Shown: positions 13,764 through 18,178 of the stretch, in pieces
How positions within the stretch are numbered: the first letter of the stretch is position 1
Layout of the letters: each line of letters starts with the position of its first letter
From: Aalborgiella sp043740415
Lineage (GTDB): Bacteria > Pseudomonadota > Gammaproteobacteria > Burkholderiales > Burkholderiaceae_C
Direction of reading: 5' to 3'
NCBI GenBank assembly: GCA_043740415.1
Contig: JAYUCJ010000286.1
Coordinates: forward strand, 1 to 18,178
Length of the DNA stretch: 18,178 nucleotides
Position numbers and translations under genes: made by a program
Notes under the pieces: model-generated
What the model saw: the letters and a program-made list of their open reading frames with translations, nothing else
Database searches by the model: none
What the model was told of the DNA's origin: nothing

Positions 13764-14234
13764 TCAAGACACAATATAAACCCCCGAGCCAGCGGCAAGC
13801 AATTTGCCGTCTGGCCCGTGGAATTCCATGCGTGTGGAAGCCACGCGCGAGCCGAGGCGCAAGACCTCGGCGTTCATGGTGAAAAAGTCCCCGATGGCGG
13901 GGCGCAAGTAATCAATCCGCAGGTCGATCGTCCCCAGTTTGCCGAAGCGATGCAACCGGGCGGCGACGGGCTCGTCCATGTGCCGCGCGCCAATGGCTGC
14001 CATCACCGCCAAACCACCCATGGCGTCCAGCGCCGCGCTGATCACCCCACCGTGCACCCGCTTGTAGCTGTAGTGGCCGATGAGTTCATGCCGCATCTCG
14101 ATACGGCCGTGGACAGATTCAGGCCGTAGCTCTGTGATTTTGAGCCCCAACACCTGGTTGAAAACGATGCTTTCTTCAAAGATCTTTTTCAGGTTGGTGA
14201 CGAATTCGGCTTCAAATTCAATAGTTGATTTCAT
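13764..14234 (-). CDS. PaaI-type hotdog-fold acyl-CoA thioesterase
   Basis: A 156-residue hotdog thioesterase that would hydrolyse an acyl-CoA to acid and CoA. The PaaI-like motif HGGVISAALDAMGG places His61-Gly62 and the acidic Asp70 on the central helix, as in the 4HBT family. The LRIDYLRPA strand and RMEFHGPDGKLLAAG ending are also typical. Its ATG overlaps the carboxylase stop (ATGA, 14231-14234), so it is coupled as the last gene of the - strand operon. A likely role is to release CoA from dead-end intermediates of the same pathway; this is inferred from position. Confidence 0.88.
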   Translation of the reverse strand: MKSTIEFEAEFVTNLKKIFEESIVFNQVLGLKITELRPESVHGRIEMRHELIGHYSYKRVHGGVISAALDAMGGLAVMAAIGARHMDEPVAARLHRFGKLGTIDLRIDYLRPAIGDFFTMNAEVLRLGSRVASTRMEFHGPDGKLLAAGSGVYIVS

Positions 14235-16204
14235 GCGCTTAATCTTATTAGAATTTGACCCGTTGTGGTCTGCTGCCCAAATACAACGTCAATACCTGTA
14301 ACAACACCGTCCTGGGCCGCCGCAATCGCGTGTTCCAGTTTCATGGATTCGATCACCAACAGCGTGTCACCGCGTTTCACAGTGTTGCCCACTTCGGTTT
14401 GAATCGCAATCACCTTGCCGTTGAATTTGGCACGCACCTCGGCCGACCCTGCGGCGCACGTGCTGGTCGAAGGCGCGGTCAAAGTGCGGTCTTCCAGCCA
14501 CAGGTCCACACCACCCACTTGCACATGCCATTGCTGGTCTGCCAATGGAACGGCGCAGACGCGTTTTTTCAGGCCATCCACGGTGACAACATGCTGTCCC
14601 TGTCTGTCGGTTTGATAGCTGCCCACGTGCGCAACACCGTTGTACGCAAGTTTGACTTTGCCGCCACCCAACTCTTGCAAGCTCAAAGTATGCAGGGTGT
14701 CCTGATGCTGCAGCCACAATGATTTCGCAAAAGGGCAGGCGAGTTGTTCCGCAGGCTGCGTTGAACCCGCAAAATACATCGCCACCGCCGCATACAGCAA
14801 AGCGTCTTTCTCATCTGCTTGCAATTGTTGCCGCAAACTCTCAGCCTTGTGCACCAGATAAGGAATGCGCGCCTGCCCGGCCTGGAATTCCTCGTCCTGC
14901 AAAATGGCTTTCAAAAATGAGCGGTTGCTAGGCAAGCCCAGCAGTTGCGTTTGCGCCAAAGCATTGCTCAATTGTTCAATCGCCTGCTGGCGCGTCGGTG
15001 CATGCGCAATCAGCTTGCCCAGCATGGAGTCGTAATACGGCGCAACCGTCATGCCGCTGTAGATGGCGTGGTCAAACCGTGTGTTTGAATGCGGCTCCGC
15101 AAAATGCGCCAGCGTGCCCGAGTGCGGGGTGTAGTGCGCATCTTCAGCACACAAGCGCACTTCTATGGCGTGGCCGGTGAAGGTGACTTGTTCTTGCGTC
15201 AGCGGCAAGTCCTCACCTTGTGCCACGCGCAGTTGCCAAGCCACCAAGTCCAAACCCGTCACCACTTCGGTCACCGGGTGTTCCACCTGTAGCCGCGTGT
15301 TCATCTCCATCAAGTAAAAAGAAGGAGCGTCCTTATCCGCAACCGTATCGTCCAATAAAAACTCAACCGTGCCTGCGCCCACATAACCCGCTGCGAGCGC
15401 CAACTCCACCGCGCAACGCCCCATGCGTTCCCGCAAAGCTGCATCCACCGCTGGGCTGGGCGATTCTTCGATGATTTTCTGGTGCCGACGCTGCACCGAG
15501 CAATCCCGCTCACCCAAATGAAGGCAATGGCCATGCTGGTCGGCAAAAATCTGCACCTCCACATGGCGCGGCTGCAAAAGTGCCCGCTCGATCAACAACT
15601 CCGCACTGCCAAAGGCAGACAGCGCTTCCGAGCGCGCACTGTGCAACGCCGCTACCAAGGCGGAGTCTTCCAGCACCAAGCGCATGCCCCGACCGCCACC
15701 ACCTGCTGTGGCTTTGACCATCAGCGGGTAGCCGATGCGCTTGGCCTCAATTGCAAAGCGTTCGTCCGATTGACCATCGGCGTCCATACTGCCGTTGTAA
15801 CCCGGCAAGCAAGGCACGCCGCGCGACAAGGCCAGTTCTTTGGCGCGAGATTTGTTGCCCAGCGCGTGTATCGCAGCAGCGGATGGCCCGACCCAAATCA
15901 GGCCCGCATCCACCACCGCCTGTGCAAAGTCGGCGTTCTCGCTCAAAAAGCCGTAGCCGGGGTGCACGGCATCGGCTCCCGCAGCGCGAGCCGCAGCGAT
16001 GAGTTTGTCAATGCGCAAATACGACTCGGCCGAGGTGTTGCGACCCAGGGCCACGGCACAGGTTGCCTCGCGCACATGCAAGGCCTGGACGTCCGCGTCC
16101 GAATACACCGCGACCGTTTCTATCCCCATGCGCTGTGCGGTGCGGATCACACGCCGCGCAATTTCGCCACGGTTGGCGATGAGTAATTTTTTAATGACTG
16201 GCAT
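14231..16204 (-). CDS. Biotin-containing acyl-CoA carboxylase alpha subunit
   Basis: Biotin carboxylase plus biotin carrier in one 657-residue chain, as in 3-methylcrotonyl-, geranyl- or propionyl-CoA carboxylase alpha subunits. It carboxylates its own biotin using ATP and bicarbonate. The start MPVIKKLLIANRGEIA fits the family exactly; an upstream ATG at 16261 would overlap the previous gene and add unrelated residues. ATP-grasp loop TAGGGGRGM (about 166-174), EMNTRLQVEHPVTE catalytic segment, and biotinyl Lys622 in ESMKLEH, which differs from the commoner AMKME. The carboxyltransferase beta subunit is not in the window and probably lies further upstream in the operon, beyond the right edge. 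It follows the acyl-CoA dehydrogenase by 28 bp. The neighbours favour methylcrotonyl/geranyl-type over propionyl-type function. Confidence 0.92.
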   Translation of the reverse strand: MPVIKKLLIANRGEIARRVIRTAQRMGIETVAVYSDADVQALHVREATCAVALGRNTSAESYLRIDKLIAAARAAGADAVHPGYGFLSENADFAQAVVDAGLIWVGPSAAAIHALGNKSRAKELALSRGVPCLPGYNGSMDADGQSDERFAIEAKRIGYPLMVKATAGGGGRGMRLVLEDSALVAALHSARSEALSAFGSAELLIERALLQPRHVEVQIFADQHGHCLHLGERDCSVQRRHQKIIEESPSPAVDAALRERMGRCAVELALAAGYVGAGTVEFLLDDTVADKDAPSFYLMEMNTRLQVEHPVTEVVTGLDLVAWQLRVAQGEDLPLTQEQVTFTGHAIEVRLCAEDAHYTPHSGTLAHFAEPHSNTRFDHAIYSGMTVAPYYDSMLGKLIAHAPTRQQAIEQLSNALAQTQLLGLPSNRSFLKAILQDEEFQAGQARIPYLVHKAESLRQQLQADEKDALLYAAVAMYFAGSTQPAEQLACPFAKSLWLQHQDTLHTLSLQELGGGKVKLAYNGVAHVGSYQTDRQGQHVVTVDGLKKRVCAVPLADQQWHVQVGGVDLWLEDRTLTAPSTSTCAAGSAEVRAKFNGKVIAIQTEVGNTVKRGDTLLVIESMKLEHAIAAAQDGVVTGIDVVFGQQTTTGQILIRLSA

Positions 16205-16232
16205 GTGATGATGAATATTTACGCTTACAAAA

Positions 16233-17426
16233 TCACGACTGCTTTGGCGATTTCTTCGCAATCCCCATGATCTTGGACAGAATGCCCAGCATCACCTCGT
16301 CCGCACCACCGCCAATCGAGCCCAGCCGCCCGTCGCGGAACATGCGCGAGACCTTGTTTTCCAGCGTGTAGCCCATGCCGCCCCAGAACTGCAGGCAGCC
16401 GTCTGGCACGATGCGGTTCAAGCGCCCGGCCTTGAGTTTGGCCATCGAGGCCAGCTCTGTCACGTCCTGCCCCATCACATACAGCTCGCAGGCGCGGTAG
16501 GTCAGGGCGCGCAGACTCTCCACCTCGGTTTTCATCTCCGCCAGTTTGAACTGCACCCACTGCTGGTCCGCCAGCGTCGCGCCAAACAGCTTGCGCTCCT
16601 GCGCCCATGCCACCGTCCAGTCAATGCAGTTGGTCAGACTTTGCAAACCACTGGCCGCCGCCCAGAGACGTTCTTCCTGGAACTGCATCATCTGGTACAT
16701 GAAGCCCGCGCCTTCCTGCCCGATCAGGTTGCGCTGCGGCACCCGCACCTCGTCAAAATAAATCAAGCCCGTGTCACTGGCGTGCATACCAATCTTGCGG
16801 ATCTTCTTCGCCACTTCAATACCCTGGGTCAGTTTGCCGTTTGGCCCATCACGCATGGGCACCATGACCAGGCTTTTGTTCTTGTGCTGATTCCCGCTGG
16901 CGCTGTCCCCCGTATTCACCAGCATGCACATCCAGTCGGCCTGCAGGCTGTTGGTGATCCACATCTTCTGGCCGGTGATGACATAGTCGTCGCCGTCTTT
17001 ACGGGCATGGCTCTTGATGGATGCCACATCGCTGCCTGCGCCGGGCTCGCTCACGCCGATGCAGCCCACCACGTCACCTGCAATCGCCGGGGCCAGAAAC
17101 TCAGCCTTCAACGCGTCGCTGCCAAAGCGCGCCAGCGCGGGCGTGCACATGTCTGTCTGCACGCCAATCGCCATCGGCACGCCGCCGCAGTGGATGTTGC
17201 CCAGGCCTTCGGCCATCGCCAGGCCGTAGGAATAGTCCAGCCCCGCGCCGCCATAGGCTTCGGGCTTGGTCAAGCCCAGCAACCCCAGCTTGCCCAGGCC
17301 CTTGAAGACTTCGTGCGCGGGGAAGATTTCTGCCGCCTCCCAGTCGTCCACATGCGGGTTGATCTCGGCGTCAATGAAGCGCTTGAGGGTTTTCTGGATT
17401 TCAAGGTGTTCGTGGGTGTAGTTCAT
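16233..17426 (-). CDS. Acyl-CoA dehydrogenase, citronellyl-CoA dehydrogenase (AtuD)-like
   Basis: Complete 397-residue FAD acyl-CoA dehydrogenase. Visible are N-terminal helices, GVSEPGAGSD (124-133), KMWITN, and the C-terminal domain ending with GGGADEVMLGILSKIMG. The usual Glu near the C-terminus is absent (SIGGGADE); the base is likely Glu252 in FQEERLW, as in isovaleryl- and long-chain enzymes. DYSYGLAMAE, GNIHCGGVPMAIGVQTDM and FQEERLW resemble my memory of Pseudomonas AtuD, which oxidises citronellyl-CoA, so a branched acyl-CoA is a reasonable guess. The start overlaps the SDR stop (ATGA, 17423-17426), and the carboxylase follows, matching a dehydrogenate-then-carboxylate sequence. It is only distantly similar to the dehydrogenase at 1-843. 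Confidence 0.93.
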   Translation of the reverse strand: MNYTHEHLEIQKTLKRFIDAEINPHVDDWEAAEIFPAHEVFKGLGKLGLLGLTKPEAYGGAGLDYSYGLAMAEGLGNIHCGGVPMAIGVQTDMCTPALARFGSDALKAEFLAPAIAGDVVGCIGVSEPGAGSDVASIKSHARKDGDDYVITGQKMWITNSLQADWMCMLVNTGDSASGNQHKNKSLVMVPMRDGPNGKLTQGIEVAKKIRKIGMHASDTGLIYFDEVRVPQRNLIGQEGAGFMYQMMQFQEERLWAAASGLQSLTNCIDWTVAWAQERKLFGATLADQQWVQFKLAEMKTEVESLRALTYRACELYVMGQDVTELASMAKLKAGRLNRIVPDGCLQFWGGMGYTLENKVSRMFRDGRLGSIGGGADEVMLGILSKIMGIAKKSPKQS

Positions 17427-18178
17427 GTTGAAAATACTTTGGGGACGATGGCCCGGTGAAAGCCTTCAAACGGTATCACCGCAGCGCGCTTTTGCTCTTC
17501 AGGCTTGGTCACCTTCATGGGCCAGCCCATGCGGACCTGCGGGCGCGCGCCATCAATGCGCAGGGTGGTGCCGGTGACGAAAGACGCCGCCGGGCTGAGC
17601 AGGTACACAATGCCGGCCGACGTTTCGGCCTCGGTGCCAAAGCGGCCCAGCGGCACGGTCTTGGCCATCTCGCGAAACATCGGCCCCATCTCGGGCGGGT
17701 AGTGGTCCATGCCGCTGGACGCAATGTAGCCCGGCGCCACGGCGTTGACCCGCACGCCGCTGTGCGCCCATTCCACGGCTGCGGTCTCGGTGAAGCTCAC
17801 CATGCCGGAGCGCGCTGCGCCGCTGTGCCCCATGCCGGGCATCGAGCCCCACATGTCGGCCACGATGTTGACAATCGCACCGCCCTGCTTGGCCATCGAT
17901 TGCAAATAGCATTCGCGCGACATCAAAAAGCCGCCCGTCAAATTGGTGTCAATCACCGCCTGCCAGCCTTTTGCGCTGATGGCCTCCAGCGGCGTAACGT
18001 ACTGCCCGCCGGCGTTGTTGACCAGGCCATCTATGCGGCCATGTGCGGCCACGATGGCAGCGACTGTCTGCTTGACTATTTCCTCCTGGCGGATGTCACA
18101 CACATGAAAACTGGCAGCGCCGCCATCCTGGGTAATCTCGTCGAGCACGGTTTGCAGCTTCTCGGGCTTGCGCCCCAC
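17423..18178 (-). CDS. SDR-family oxidoreductase, PECR/AtuG-like (N-terminus outside window)
   Basis: Short-chain dehydrogenase/reductase, 251 residues visible; the Rossmann TGxxxGIG start lies past the right edge, and the GTG at the edge is internal. NNAGG, the NIVADMWG strand, and RVNAVAPGYI are clear. The classic YxxxK active site is replaced: HSGAARSG has Ser and Arg where Tyr and Lys normally stand. This pattern matches trans-2-enoyl-CoA reductase (PECR) and dienoyl-CoA reductase relatives, as I recall HSGAARAG in PECR. Similar proteins are annotated as citronellol/citronellal dehydrogenase (AtuG) in terpene clusters. It could reduce an enoyl-CoA or oxidise a branched alcohol or hydroxyacyl-CoA. 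First visible gene of the coupled - strand operon. Confidence 0.88.
   Translation of the reverse strand: MGRKPEKLQTVLDEITQDGGAASFHVCDIRQEEIVKQTVAAIVAAHGRIDGLVNNAGGQYVTPLEAISAKGWQAVIDTNLTGGFLMSRECYLQSMAKQGGAIVNIVADMWGSMPGMGHSGAARSGMVSFTETAAVEWAHSGVRVNAVAPGYIASSGMDHYPPEMGPMFREMAKTVPLGRFGTEAETSAGIVYLLSPAASFVTGTTLRIDGARPQVRMGWPMKVTKPEEQKRAAVIPFEGFHRAIVPKVFST

Noticed and set aside
16205..16261. Upstream ATG extending the carboxylase by 19 residues
   Set aside because: The extension overlaps the dehydrogenase 3' end and is unlike any biotin carboxylase N-terminus; the MPVIKKLLIANRGE start fits.

Overview
The window looks like a chromosomal piece of a betaproteobacterium, most likely a Comamonadaceae member (Rhodoferax/Polaromonas/Acidovorax type). 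The reasons are gene content, host-like GC-rich codon use outside one island, and the style of the intergenic repeats. It holds 15 well-supported protein genes, two of them cut by the window edges, plus one small ORF of unknown function. I see no rRNA, tRNA, CRISPR array or transposase.

Layout. (1) 1-843: the C-terminal part of an acyl-CoA dehydrogenase. (2) 1054-3871: an AT-rich restriction-modification island on the + strand: a Dcm/EcoRII-family cytosine-5 methyltransferase with an N-terminal helix-turn-helix, an 88-residue unknown protein, and a full-length EcoRII-type endonuclease. An AGGACA-AA-TGTCCT operator sits just upstream of the methyltransferase, and a hairpin precedes the endonuclease start. 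(3) 3872-4486: a repeat-rich gap. (4) 4487-6738: an orphan CheB methylesterase domain (+), an orphan ParA ATPase (-) and an Asp/Glu racemase-family protein (-). (5) 6917-13763: a branched-chain amino-acid-type ABC transporter operon, livH-livM-livG-livF, then an acyl-CoA synthetase, then the periplasmic binding protein livK. (6) 13764-18178, - strand: a translationally coupled operon reading SDR oxidoreductase, acyl-CoA dehydrogenase, biotin-containing acyl-CoA carboxylase alpha subunit, PaaI-type thioesterase.

How they fit. Blocks 5 and 6 converge and read as one catabolic locus: take up a carboxylate, activate it with CoA, dehydrogenate it, and carboxylate it. This is the logic of leucine/isovalerate (Liu) or acyclic terpenoid (Atu) breakdown, where carboxylation deals with a beta-methyl branch; the SDR and dehydrogenase look closest to the Atu type. 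The substrate cannot be read from the sequence.

The most notable non-coding structure is a ~60-70 bp repeat in four same-strand copies (about 852, 3877, 4337, 5957). The first two bracket the restriction-modification island directly. A second, unrelated palindromic repeat lies in frame inside livG and adds about 21 residues to the N-terminus of the protein.
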